Positions 1-7,709 of a DNA stretch of 49,749 nucleotides are shown piece after piece. Source of the stretch: Novosphingobium chloroacetimidivorans (GTDB lineage: Bacteria; Pseudomonadota; Alphaproteobacteria; Sphingomonadales; Sphingomonadaceae). The translations under genes and the position numbers were made by a program. The notes under the pieces were generated by a model. That model did no database searches and was not told the DNA's origin. It was given only the letters and a program-made list of their open reading frames with translations. The stretch spans positions 1 through 49,749 of the forward strand of contig NZ_JACHLR010000022.1 of assembly GCF_014204535.1 (NCBI RefSeq). Direction: 5' to 3'. Within the stretch, counting starts at the first letter, position 1; each line of letters opens with the position of its first letter.

Positions 1-130
1 ATCCTGGGACAATGGTGCCGTCATCACAGCCTCGATGCTCAATCAGCATCCTCGAATCAGAACTCGTGAATCCGTGCAACCTCAAACTGCTCTAGGTGCG
101 TCGAGCGAGGTCGCACGAGGACGCGAGTCC

Positions 131-179
131 CCACCACCACTCGCTATGCGAGCGGTCCCCCTCCCCGTGCCGGGGAGGA
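131..179. repeat. REP-like palindromic repeat, family D copy 1
   Basis: This GC-rich intergenic repeat lies just downstream of the thiolase-like gene. It holds two hairpins: CTCGC-TAT-GCGAG at 140-152 and CTCCCCG-TGC-CGGGGAG at 161-177, joined by CGGTCCCC. The same element occurs inverted at 22142-22179 with paired base changes in both stems. Its place after the stop codon suggests a transcription end or mRNA-stability role; that is inference. Confidence 0.7.
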
Positions 180-190
180 CAGCTGCAACC

Positions 191-1357
191 TCAATCCCGT
201 GCCAGCAGCAGCGCCGCCGCGAGCGGTCCACCGCCCGAGCTCGCCACCGCCACCTTCGGATCGCCGGGAATCTGCCGCTCGCCGCCTTGGCCACGCAGCT
301 GCGTGACGGCCTCGTGCGCGAAGCCGAAGCCGTGGAGGCGGCCGGCGCCAAGCTGCCCACCCGCGGTATTCATCGGCAACTCGCCGTCGCGCGCGATCCG
401 GTGACCGCCTTCGATGAACTTGTGCCCTTCGCCCTTGCCGACGAAACCCAGACCTTCCAGCCAGGTGATCGGCAGGAAGGCGAAACCATCGTAGAATTGC
501 ACCGTGTCGACATCCTCCACGGTGTAGTCGGTACGCTTCCACAAGTCGGGTCCGGCGTCGTACGCGGCCGGCCACTCGGCCTGGTCCCACGAATAGCGGT
601 CCACCGAGCCGGAACTCGCGGCGATGCGGATCGGGGTCGCCTTGATCTCGTCCAGCGCGTCGCCGGCCGAGACGATGATCACTGTCGACGCATCGGAGAA
701 CCGGTCGCAGTCGTAGAGGCACAGCGGCGTCGAGATCAGCCGCGCGCTCATGTACTTGTCGAGAGTCAGCTCCTCCTTGGTGATCGCCCGGGCGCGCGGA
801 TTGAGCATCGCGTTCTTCGAGCCGTTGATCGCGATCTGCCCCAGCTGCTCGCGGGTCATGCCGTAGCGGTGGACATGGCGGTTCGCGTATTGCGCCGTCC
901 AGCATGCCGCGGAGGTCGCCCAGAACGGCGAGGTCCACTGCGAAGCGCCCGAAACCGTGTCCTGCTTCATGCCGGCCATGTAGGTTGCCGGATCGGCCAT
1001 GCCGCCTGCCTCGTAGACCGTGCGGAAGCACAGCACGTGGCGGCAGATGCCTTCCTTCACGGCCCATGCGGCCATGGCGATCGCGGCGAGCTGCGCGGGT
1101 TGCTCCATCGCGCCCATCTGCCACTTGGACTTGATGCCCAGCGCCTCGATCACGTCGTCGGTCCCGACCGGCGAGAAGGCGAGGTAGCCCGCCGCCTTGC
1201 CGGGGAAGGAGAACACGCCGTCGATCTGGTCGAACGTCAGGCCCGCGTCGGTCACGGCTTCGCGTGCGGCGTCGAGCGTCAGCAGCAGCGGATGGCGCGG
1301 CAGGCGCACGCCGACTTCGGATTGGCCGATGCCGGTGATGTAAGCTTCGCGTGCCAT
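191..1357 (-). CDS. Thiolase-like / lipid-transfer (SCP2-thiolase) family protein
   Basis: A 388-residue protein of the thiolase superfamily, starting MAREAYITGIGQSEVG, typical of the SCP2-thiolase/lipid-transfer branch. Visible family features are the YDGF segment near residue 285 and the C-terminal NTAGGQLGAGRLHGFG block that replaces the GHP-containing motif of true thiolases. No clear nucleophilic Cys in the usual context is seen, so classical thiolysis is doubtful. The DUF35 gene lies two bases upstream on the same strand. In known cases (steroid side-chain Ltp2 aldolases) a thiolase-like subunit and a DUF35 subunit form one complex acting on acyl-CoA. Here the substrate is unknown. A role in CoA-thioester C-C bond cleavage or formation is inferred. 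Confidence 0.8.
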   Translation of the reverse strand: MAREAYITGIGQSEVGVRLPRHPLLLTLDAAREAVTDAGLTFDQIDGVFSFPGKAAGYLAFSPVGTDDVIEALGIKSKWQMGAMEQPAQLAAIAMAAWAVKEGICRHVLCFRTVYEAGGMADPATYMAGMKQDTVSGASQWTSPFWATSAACWTAQYANRHVHRYGMTREQLGQIAINGSKNAMLNPRARAITKEELTLDKYMSARLISTPLCLYDCDRFSDASTVIIVSAGDALDEIKATPIRIAASSGSVDRYSWDQAEWPAAYDAGPDLWKRTDYTVEDVDTVQFYDGFAFLPITWLEGLGFVGKGEGHKFIEGGHRIARDGELPMNTAGGQLGAGRLHGFGFAHEAVTQLRGQGGERQIPGDPKVAVASSGGGPLAAALLLARD

Positions 1358-1359
1358 CG

Positions 1360-1788
1360 TCAGGCTACTCCCTCGGCGGTGCTGGGAACGTGCTTTTCGA
1401 ACAGCGGATAGAACACGCCGTCCTGCTCCTCGAAGACCACGCGGACCGGATCGTCGAAGTGCACCTCGTCCACGGGTGAGCCGACGATGTTGGTGGTCAG
1501 ATAGACGCCGGGCACGCCATCGAGGCTGACGCGGGCGATCACGTAGGGCACCTCCAGGTCCTTGGCCCAGGGCTGGTGGTTGACCGTCATCGTATCGATG
1601 CGACCGGTGCCGGCGACTGGTTCAGGGGCGATGTTCTCGGACTGGCAATGGCGGCACAGCACGCGGGGCGGATGCGTCCATTGCCCGCAATCATGGCAAT
1701 GCACGATCAGCAGCTTGCCTTCGGCGCCACCGGTCCAGAACGCACGGTTCTCCTGGTCGAGCTTGGGCCGGGGCCGGGGTGGGTTCAT
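1360..1788 (-). CDS. DUF35 / OB-fold zinc-ribbon acyl-CoA-associated protein
   Basis: A 142-residue protein with an N-terminal rubredoxin-like zinc ribbon (CHDC near residue 30 and CRHC near residue 45) followed by an OB-fold, the layout of DUF35/ChsH2-type subunits. The open frame extends further upstream, but the ATG at 1788 gives the usual family length and begins MNPPRPRPKLDQENRAFW. Its TGA is two bases from the ATG of the thiolase-like gene, so the two are very likely co-translated and form a complex. It would bind the acyl-CoA or stabilise the partner; the reaction is not known from sequence. Confidence 0.85.
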   Translation of the reverse strand: MNPPRPRPKLDQENRAFWTGGAEGKLLIVHCHDCGQWTHPPRVLCRHCQSENIAPEPVAGTGRIDTMTVNHQPWAKDLEVPYVIARVSLDGVPGVYLTTNIVGSPVDEVHFDDPVRVVFEEQDGVFYPLFEKHVPSTAEGVA

Positions 1789-2038
1789 GGCGATCGTCTC
1801 TCCCTTGTATGCGCGCGACACTCGCGGCAGGGCAGGGCGCGCGTCAAGATCACGCTGCCGACGGGCGGAAATGATCGTCCCTGCGGAACATGGTGGATCC
1901 TGCGCGGGCGTTGTGACGACCGCTGCGCCTGGAATGATCACACCGGACGCGCTTAGCGAATGATCTTGCCAGGGCGATTGCCCATAAGTGCAAGCACGCC
2001 TAACGATGTCGTGAGCACAAGGCACACAGCGGGGTAGC

Positions 2039-3718
2039 GTGACGGACGGAATTGCGAAGGCGCGGACGGGGATCGAAGGTTTCGACGATCTTACCCTCGG
2101 CGGCTTGCCGCGTGGGCGTCCGACGCTCGTGTGCGGCTCGGCCGGCTGCGGCAAGACGCTGTTCGCATCCACCTTCCTCGTCAACGGCGCACGCGACGAG
2201 GGTGAGCCGGGCGTCTTCGTCACCTTCGAGGAACGCCCGGTCGACATTGTCGACAACGTCGCTTCGCTCGGGTTCGGCCTCGATGACCTGATCGCCCGCA
2301 AGCTGCTCCACATCGAGCACATTGCGATCGATCCTTCCGAACTGGCGGAAGTCGGCGACTACGACCTGGAGGGCCTGTTCCTGCGGCTCGAACTGGCGGT
2401 GGCGGAAGTCGGTGCCAAGCGCATCGTGCTCGATACCATCGAAAGCCTGTTCTCCGCGTTCCAGAACCCCGCGATCCTGCGCGCCGAGATCCGCCGCCTG
2501 TTCGACTGGCTCAAGGAAAAGGGCCTCACCGCCGTGATCACCGGCGAGCGCGGCGACGGCACGCTGACGCGCCAGGGCCTGGAGGAATACGTCTCCGACT
2601 GCGTGATCCTGCTCGACCACCGTGTTCACCGTCAGGTGTCTACGCGCCGTCTGCGGATCGTGAAGTATCGCGGCACCGCGCACGGTACGAACGAGTACCC
2701 GTTCCTGATCGGCGAGGACGGCTTCAGCGTGCTCCCGGTCAGCTCGCTGGGCCTCGGGCATCAGGTGCACGAGGATCGGGTGAGCACCGGGATCGCCGAC
2801 CTCGACGCGATGCTGAGCGGCGATGGTTTCCACCGCGGCAGTTCGATTTTGCTCAGCGGCGTCGCCGGCTCGGGCAAGAGTTCGATCGCAGCCGCCTTCG
2901 TCGCGGCGACATGCGCGCGGGGCGAGCGGGCGCTCTACTTCTCCTTTGAGGAGTCCGAGGCGCAGACCGTACGCAACATGCGCTCGATCGGCATCGACCT
3001 GCAGTCCTGTATCGACGCCGGCCTGCTGCGCACCGTGGCTACGCGGCCTACGTTCTACAGCCTGGAAATGCACCTGGCGATCATGCTGCGCGAAGTGCAG
3101 AAGTACAAACCCGCGCTGGTCGTGCTCGATCCGATCTCGGCCTTCCTCGACAGCGGCGAGCAGCTCGAAGTGCAGGCCATGCTGCTGCGCATGATCGACT
3201 ACCTCAAGGCGCACGGCATCACCGGCGTGTTTACGCACCTAGCCCATGACCAGCGCGTTACCGAAACCGATGCGGGCCTGTCGTCGCTCATGGACGCCTG
3301 GATCCTGCTGCTCAATCGCGAGGTCAATGGCGAGTTCAACCGCGAGCTGTACCTGCTCAAGGCGCGCGGCATCGCCCACTCCAACCAGGTGCGCGAGTTC
3401 GTGATGAGCGATAACGGCATCTCGCTGGTCGAGCCATATCTGGGTGAGGACGGTGCCCTGACCGGCTCGGCGCGCCGCGCGGCGGAAGCCCGGATGCGGC
3501 GCGACGAGGCGGCGCGACGGGGCGAGTTCTCTCGGCTGCAGGACAAGATCGACCAGCGCCGGCGCCGCACGCAGGCGCAGATCGAAGCTCTGCGCGCAGA
3601 GCTGGAGGCCGACGAGATCGAACTGCGCAGCCTTGGCGAGCACGAGGCCGACTTCGCCGCACAAGTCTTGAGCGACCGTGAAGCGATGGCGGCGCACCGC
3701 GGGGGCAGCAGCTCGTGA
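2039..3718 (+). CDS. kaiC: KaiC-like double-domain RecA ATPase / autokinase
   Basis: A 559-residue KaiC homologue with two RecA-type domains. CI has Walker A GSAGCGKT ending at residue 40 and a catalytic Glu pair in TFEER (64-65). CII has Walker A GVAGSGKS with Lys280 and a second Glu pair in FSFEES. The site matching the Ser/Thr autophosphorylation pair of cyanobacterial KaiC reads LSSLMD, with Ser415-Ser416, so phospho-cycling remains possible. A charged, probably coiled-coil tail follows (about 475-550), unlike the short cyanobacterial tail. Start is GTG. The stop overlaps kaiB by four bases (GTGA). No kaiA is present. It probably acts as an ATP-driven timer or stress-signalling switch with KaiB and the adjacent kinase; true circadian function is not implied. 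Confidence 0.92.
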   Translation: MTDGIAKARTGIEGFDDLTLGGLPRGRPTLVCGSAGCGKTLFASTFLVNGARDEGEPGVFVTFEERPVDIVDNVASLGFGLDDLIARKLLHIEHIAIDPSELAEVGDYDLEGLFLRLELAVAEVGAKRIVLDTIESLFSAFQNPAILRAEIRRLFDWLKEKGLTAVITGERGDGTLTRQGLEEYVSDCVILLDHRVHRQVSTRRLRIVKYRGTAHGTNEYPFLIGEDGFSVLPVSSLGLGHQVHEDRVSTGIADLDAMLSGDGFHRGSSILLSGVAGSGKSSIAAAFVAATCARGERALYFSFEESEAQTVRNMRSIGIDLQSCIDAGLLRTVATRPTFYSLEMHLAIMLREVQKYKPALVVLDPISAFLDSGEQLEVQAMLLRMIDYLKAHGITGVFTHLAHDQRVTETDAGLSSLMDAWILLLNREVNGEFNRELYLLKARGIAHSNQVREFVMSDNGISLVEPYLGEDGALTGSARRAAEARMRRDEAARRGEFSRLQDKIDQRRRRTQAQIEALRAELEADEIELRSLGEHEADFAAQVLSDREAMAAHRGGSSS

Positions 3719-4017
3719 ACGAGGACCAGGGCACAGCCGGGGTGGGCAAGACGATGAAGCTGACGCTGTACGTTGCCGGCCAGACACCCAAATCCGTCGC
3801 GGCGATCCGTAACCTCGAGCGTATCGTGGCAGAGCATCTGGAGGGGCTATACGAGGTCGAGGTCATCGACTTGCGTGAGCATCCCCAGCTTGCCCGTGAG
3901 CACAACATCGTCGCGATTCCGACCCTGGTGCGCTCGCTTCCTGTCCCCGTGCAGAAGATCATCGGCGACTTGTCGGACGAGGAGAAGGTCCTCGTTCACC
4001 TCCAGGTCGACAACTGA
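3715..4017 (+). CDS. kaiB: KaiB-like thioredoxin-fold protein
   Basis: A 100-residue protein whose core (MKLTLYVAGQTPKS, VIDLREHP, AIPTLVRSLP) matches KaiB, including the cis-proline region of its thioredoxin-like fold. KaiB binds the CI ring of KaiC. The GTG at 3715 overlaps the kaiC stop by four bases, giving a short N-terminal extension; an internal ATG at 3754 would give the standard KaiB start. The histidine kinase begins one base after the stop. The order C-B, not the A-B-C of cyanobacteria, fits the proteobacterial Kai-like clusters. Confidence 0.9.
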   Translation: MNEDQGTAGVGKTMKLTLYVAGQTPKSVAAIRNLERIVAEHLEGLYEVEVIDLREHPQLAREHNIVAIPTLVRSLPVPVQKIIGDLSDEEKVLVHLQVDN

Positions 4018-4018
4018 G

Positions 4019-5488
4019 GTGGCCGGAGCCGAGGACGTGCCCGAGAGCGAAGCCGAGCTGCGTCGGCGCCTTGAGGAGGCCGAAAGCACCTTGCGCGCCA
4101 TCCGCGAAGGCGAAGTCGATGCGCTGGTGGTACGCGGCGCGGAGCAGGACGAAGTCTTCGCACTCGGCGGCCAGGACAGCTATCGCGCCTTCATGGAAGC
4201 CATGGAGATCGGCGCCGCCGCGCTAGATGGCCAAGGCAAGCTGATCTACGCCAATGCCGCACTCTGCATGCTCTTCGGGCGCAGCGCGAAGGATCTGCAG
4301 AAAGACGGCTTCTTCGGCGCTCTGGGTGAGAGTGCAGGCTTCACCGTGCGCCAGCTGCTGCAAGACGCCGCGCAGTCCCGCAGCAGCACCCAGATCGCGC
4401 TTCCGTGCGTCGGCGGCTATCGGCACGTCGAGGTCGGCGTCGCTCCCCTGGCGCTCGGGTTCGGGCAGGGCCACGCCCTGACTTTCACCGACGTGACCGA
4501 ACGGATCGAAGCGGCCGCCGCGCATGAAAGCGATCGCATCGGACGCGCGATCATGGCCTCGTCGAATGAAGCGGTGCTGGTGTGCAACCAGGAAGGCCGG
4601 ATCACCCATGCCAACACCGGCGTGCGAAATTTTTTCAATGGCAGTGCGGTCGGCCGCCTGTTCGATGAGGCGTTCACCCTCGGCTTTGCGCTGAGCTCGG
4701 GGTTGATGGCGGGCGGCGACCTGATCGGCGTGGCGCTGGCCGGCTCCGCCGTGCGCGGTGTGGAGGCAACGCTCACCACGGTCGGGCGCACCCGCGACGT
4801 GCTGTTGAGCGCGGCACCGCTGCGCCAGTCGGGCGATACGATCTTCGGCTGCATCGTCACTATTGCGGATGTGACCGAGCGTCGCGCCACCGAGAAGCGC
4901 CAGGCGCTGCTGATGGACGAGCTGACGCATCGCGTGAAGAACACGCTTACGTTGGTCATGGCGATCGCGCACCGCACGATTGCCGCTTCCAAGGACATGG
5001 GCGAGTTCCGGACCGCCTTCGGCCGTCGCCTCGAAGCGCTCGCCGCCACGCACTCGCTGCTGGCAAGCGACGTGTGGAACGGCCTGACCCTCGAGGAGCT
5101 GATTGCCGTCGAGCTGGCGCCGTTCGTCACGGTGGGCAGTGAGCGGGTGAAGCTGACGGGCGTCGACGTACGGGTGGTGCCGGATGCCGCCGTGGCGCTC
5201 GGCTTGATCTTCCACGAACTGGTCACCAACGCGGTCAAGTATGGCGCGCTCTCGGGGGAGAACGGCCGCATCGCGATCAGCGCCGCGCAGCAGGACGACC
5301 GCATCGAGATCGTATGGAGGGAGCACGGTGGTCCGCCGGTGATGCAACCCGAGAAGATGGGCTTCGGCCAGACCCTGATCTCACGTGGCCTCGGCCAGCA
5401 TGGCGAACAGGCGACCAAGGTCGAATTCCATCCCGAAGGGCTCGTCTGCCGCATGTACATCGCCGCCACTCAGACGGCTGCGGCGTAG
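4019..5488 (+). CDS. PAS-containing HWE-family sensor histidine kinase
   Basis: A 489-residue soluble kinase. The order is an N-terminal coiled coil (about 8-30), a first PAS domain (about 45-160), a second PAS domain (about 175-290), and an HWE/HisKA_2 transmitter. The dimerisation box DELTHRVKNTL places the phospho-acceptor at His304. The N box HELVTNAVKYGA contains Asn404, and WREHGGPP (Trp433) is the WxE-type signature. No membrane segment and no receiver domain are seen, so it senses a cytoplasmic signal and needs a separate response regulator. I chose the GTG at 4019, one base after the kaiB stop; the frame is open further upstream but overlaps kaiB. Its partner is probably the KaiB/KaiC pair. 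Confidence 0.88.
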   Translation: MAGAEDVPESEAELRRRLEEAESTLRAIREGEVDALVVRGAEQDEVFALGGQDSYRAFMEAMEIGAAALDGQGKLIYANAALCMLFGRSAKDLQKDGFFGALGESAGFTVRQLLQDAAQSRSSTQIALPCVGGYRHVEVGVAPLALGFGQGHALTFTDVTERIEAAAAHESDRIGRAIMASSNEAVLVCNQEGRITHANTGVRNFFNGSAVGRLFDEAFTLGFALSSGLMAGGDLIGVALAGSAVRGVEATLTTVGRTRDVLLSAAPLRQSGDTIFGCIVTIADVTERRATEKRQALLMDELTHRVKNTLTLVMAIAHRTIAASKDMGEFRTAFGRRLEALAATHSLLASDVWNGLTLEELIAVELAPFVTVGSERVKLTGVDVRVVPDAAVALGLIFHELVTNAVKYGALSGENGRIAISAAQQDDRIEIVWREHGGPPVMQPEKMGFGQTLISRGLGQHGEQATKVEFHPEGLVCRMYIAATQTAAA

Positions 5489-5506
5489 AATTTCAGTGCG
5501 GTCGCC

Positions 5507-6427
5507 TCATCGGACGGCGGGCATGATCTCTTCCGCGATCCACTGCGTGTAATCGTAGTAGCCCTCGACACTGGACAGTGGAGGGATGGGCACCGAACTC
5601 CACGTCACGCCCTGCGCTGCAAGCCAGCCCAGCCGGTCCACGATCTCCTGCTTCGTCTGTCCTGCTCGGGCCGTCGGATCGTCGATCACGACATGCCCTT
5701 CGCCAACCCGCGACGTTGCCAGACCGTAGTACACGTCTGACAGCTGGCCGTTGTAATCTGCCTGCGAGCGGATGAAGTCGATGCGCTGGGCGATCAGTTC
5801 GGGCTTGGTGAGGAACGGCCACCAGCCTTGCGCATAGCGCGCGACGCGGCGCAGCACCGGATCGGCGTCGCCGCCGAACCAGATCGGCAGGTGCGGCTTT
5901 TGCACCGGCTTTGGCTCGAATGCGACATCGCGGAACGAGACGTACTTGCCTTCGTACTCGGGATTGTCCTGCGTCCAGAGTGCGATGATGGCCTGGATGT
6001 ACTCCTCTGCCATCGCACCGCGCTTTTGGAACGGAATGCCGAGCAGCGTGAACTCCTCCTCCAGCCAACCGACCGCGAAGGTGATCGTCACGCGTCCGCT
6101 CGACAGCCAGTCCATCGTCGAGAGCGCCTTGGCGGTGACGATCGGGTGCTGCGCGGGCAGGATCGCGATGCACGAATTGACGCGGATCTTCTCGGTGGCG
6201 CCGGCGAAGTGCGCCATCGCGGTATAGGCATTGAAGTAGAACGGCCCTGACAGCTCGATGTGCTTACGGGGAATGACATGGTGCTCGGGCACCGCGATCA
6301 TCTCGTAGCCCAGCGATTCCGCCCATTTGGCGAGGCGGGTCTGGTCGGCTCCCGTGACCTTCGCCTCCCATGGCTGCATCGTCGCCTTGAGCTTCAGCAT
6401 GTGTGGCATGGCAAAACCAAGCTTCAT
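5507..6427 (-). CDS. LLM-class flavin-dependent oxidoreductase (luciferase-like)
   Basis: A 306-residue TIM-barrel protein of the bacterial luciferase family, closest by eye to the group annotated as F420-dependent class oxidoreductases (TIGR03619-like). Features are the N-terminal KLGFAMPHMLKLKA strand, PEHHVIPRK near residue 48, SSGRVTITFAVGWLEEEF near residue 110, and a C-terminal barrel closing. F420 is not expected in sphingomonads, so FMN from the flavin reductase at 7710-8258 is a plausible cofactor source (inference). It is convergent with the histidine kinase gene 18 bases away. The substrate is unknown. Confidence 0.85.
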   Translation of the reverse strand: MKLGFAMPHMLKLKATMQPWEAKVTGADQTRLAKWAESLGYEMIAVPEHHVIPRKHIELSGPFYFNAYTAMAHFAGATEKIRVNSCIAILPAQHPIVTAKALSTMDWLSSGRVTITFAVGWLEEEFTLLGIPFQKRGAMAEEYIQAIIALWTQDNPEYEGKYVSFRDVAFEPKPVQKPHLPIWFGGDADPVLRRVARYAQGWWPFLTKPELIAQRIDFIRSQADYNGQLSDVYYGLATSRVGEGHVVIDDPTARAGQTKQEIVDRLGWLAAQGVTWSSVPIPPLSSVEGYYDYTQWIAEEIMPAVR

Positions 6428-6547
6428 CGATCTCTCCCGCGCGTTCTCTTGGTGGGCCGAGGGTTCGACGGGGCGCGGCTCGGGTCAAGCTCCAGCTGCA
6501 TCTGCCGCTTTGCAAATCGCCCCGGCGTGCGTCATTGGAGAACAGCA

Positions 6548-6563
6548 GTTCGCTTGAGCGAAC
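6548..6563. promoter_or_regulatory. Perfect palindrome, candidate operator
   Basis: GTTCGCT-TG-AGCGAAC is a perfect 7-bp inverted repeat with a two-base centre. It sits in the 154-bp gap between the divergent LLM oxidoreductase and ferredoxin genes, just upstream of the ferredoxin ribosome binding site (GGGGAGG near 6569). The size suits a dimeric repressor of TetR, MarR or GntR type. No regulator gene is adjacent. Confidence 0.45.
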
Positions 6564-6581
6564 GACGAGGGGAGGAAGCAG

Positions 6582-6917
6582 GTGGGCAAGCTGAAGGTCA
6601 CGATGACCGGCGTCGATGGCATCGTGCACACGTTCGAGGATGTCGAGGAAGGAACCAGCCTCATGGAGCTGGGCCGGCAGAACGGCGTAGCGGGAATTCT
6701 GGGCGATTGCGGGGGTGGCTGCGCTTGTGCCACCTGCCACGTCTACGTCGCGCAGGAGTGGTACGCGCGGGCAGGCCAGCCCGATGAGATCGAACACGCC
6801 ATGCTCGACATCGTAGCCGACGTGATGGAGCCCACCAGTCGTCTCGGATGCCAGGTGAGGATGCGCCCCGAACTGGACGGGCTGGAGGTCACGGTCGCGC
6901 CGGCTAGCGCGTACTAG
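6582..6917 (+). CDS. [2Fe-2S] ferredoxin, adrenodoxin type
   Basis: A 111-residue ferredoxin. Cysteines at 43, 49, 52 and 90 give the C-x5-C-x2-C-x37-C ligand set of vertebrate/adrenodoxin-type ferredoxins, with an extra Cys47 inside the loop. Such proteins pass electrons from an FAD reductase to cytochromes P450 or similar oxygenases, or serve Fe-S assembly. No P450 or ferredoxin reductase lies in the window. The GTG start is preceded by a strong GGGGAGGAAG. Its stop overlaps that of the convergent hydrolase by four bases. Confidence 0.92.
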   Translation: MGKLKVTMTGVDGIVHTFEDVEEGTSLMELGRQNGVAGILGDCGGGCACATCHVYVAQEWYARAGQPDEIEHAMLDIVADVMEPTSRLGCQVRMRPELDGLEVTVAPASAY

Positions 6918-7699
6918 CCCCGCAGGAATGATGCGATTGCCTCGGCGATCGCGTCCGGTGCCTCGAGTGTAAGCAGGTGCCCGCACCGGGGATCGTCGAT
7001 GCGGGTGACGTTCGGCACGGCGGCTTCGATCAGGTCGGCCATGAGGCGGAAGTCCGGCAGGTCCCGGGCACCGGTCAGCAGCAGCGTTGCGGCATCCACG
7101 ACGTGGAGACGCTCGACCATCGGCACTTCGGCGCGCTGATCGTCTCGGATCCACTGCCGTCCCGCGAATGCTTCGATGCTCGTGCGCAGCGCGTCGCCGT
7201 GCCCGAGCGCACGCGTGGTTCCAAACAGCGGATGTTCGAACCATAGCGTGCGCGCTCGCGCCATGTTGCCGCCACGCGCTGCCTGGCCGATCGCCTTCCA
7301 CTGCTCGACCCAGTCGTCGCTCCACGACCAGGCGGCAAGCATGGGGCTGACGAGCGCCAGGCGATGAACGCGCGCTGGGTTCAGGATCGCAGCCCCCAGG
7401 ACAGTCGCCCCGCCAAGCGACAGGCCGCACAGGTTGGCGAGGGGCAGGTCGAGTGCATCCAGCAGTGCCAGGAGATCCTCGGCGTGCGAAAAGGCCACCC
7501 CCGGCTCGGAGGTGGACGACCCGAAGCCGCGCTGATCGTAGACGACCACCGGCATATCGGGCGGCAGCGCGGCGAGCACGGGCTCCCAGTCGTGCCGAGC
7601 TCCGCCGAAACCATGTGCCAGGACGAGCGGCGGACCTTCGCCGTCCCTCCGCTCCCCGGCAAGCTGCGCGCCTTCTACGTCGACTGAAAAGGCGCGCAT
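6914..7699 (-). CDS. Alpha/beta hydrolase
   Basis: A 261-residue alpha/beta-hydrolase-fold protein. The oxyanion-loop motif is HGFGG, the nucleophile elbow is GLSLGG with Ser near residue 93, and the C-terminal catalytic His lies in CGHLLTLE near residue 244. The length and the DQRGFGSS strand resemble esterases, lactonases and C-C bond hydrolases of the 3-oxoadipate enol-lactonase/BioH type. It lies ten bases downstream of the flavin reductase on the same strand, so the two are probably one operon. The substrate is not known; hydrolysis of an ester or lactone made by the neighbouring flavin enzyme is a reasonable guess. Confidence 0.85.
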   Translation of the reverse strand: MRAFSVDVEGAQLAGERRDGEGPPLVLAHGFGGARHDWEPVLAALPPDMPVVVYDQRGFGSSTSEPGVAFSHAEDLLALLDALDLPLANLCGLSLGGATVLGAAILNPARVHRLALVSPMLAAWSWSDDWVEQWKAIGQAARGGNMARARTLWFEHPLFGTTRALGHGDALRTSIEAFAGRQWIRDDQRAEVPMVERLHVVDAATLLLTGARDLPDFRLMADLIEAAVPNVTRIDDPRCGHLLTLEAPDAIAEAIASFLRG

Positions 7700-7709
7700 G
7701 GTCGGCCGA

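Noticed and set aside
35..1411. 458-codon open frame on the plus strand at the left edge
   Set aside because: Antisense to the thiolase-like gene, which has family motifs and a coupled partner.
1885..1912. GGAAC..CGTT resembling an EcfG general-stress promoter upstream of kaiC
   Set aside because: The spacer is 19 bases; the usual spacing is about 16-17, so I do not call it.
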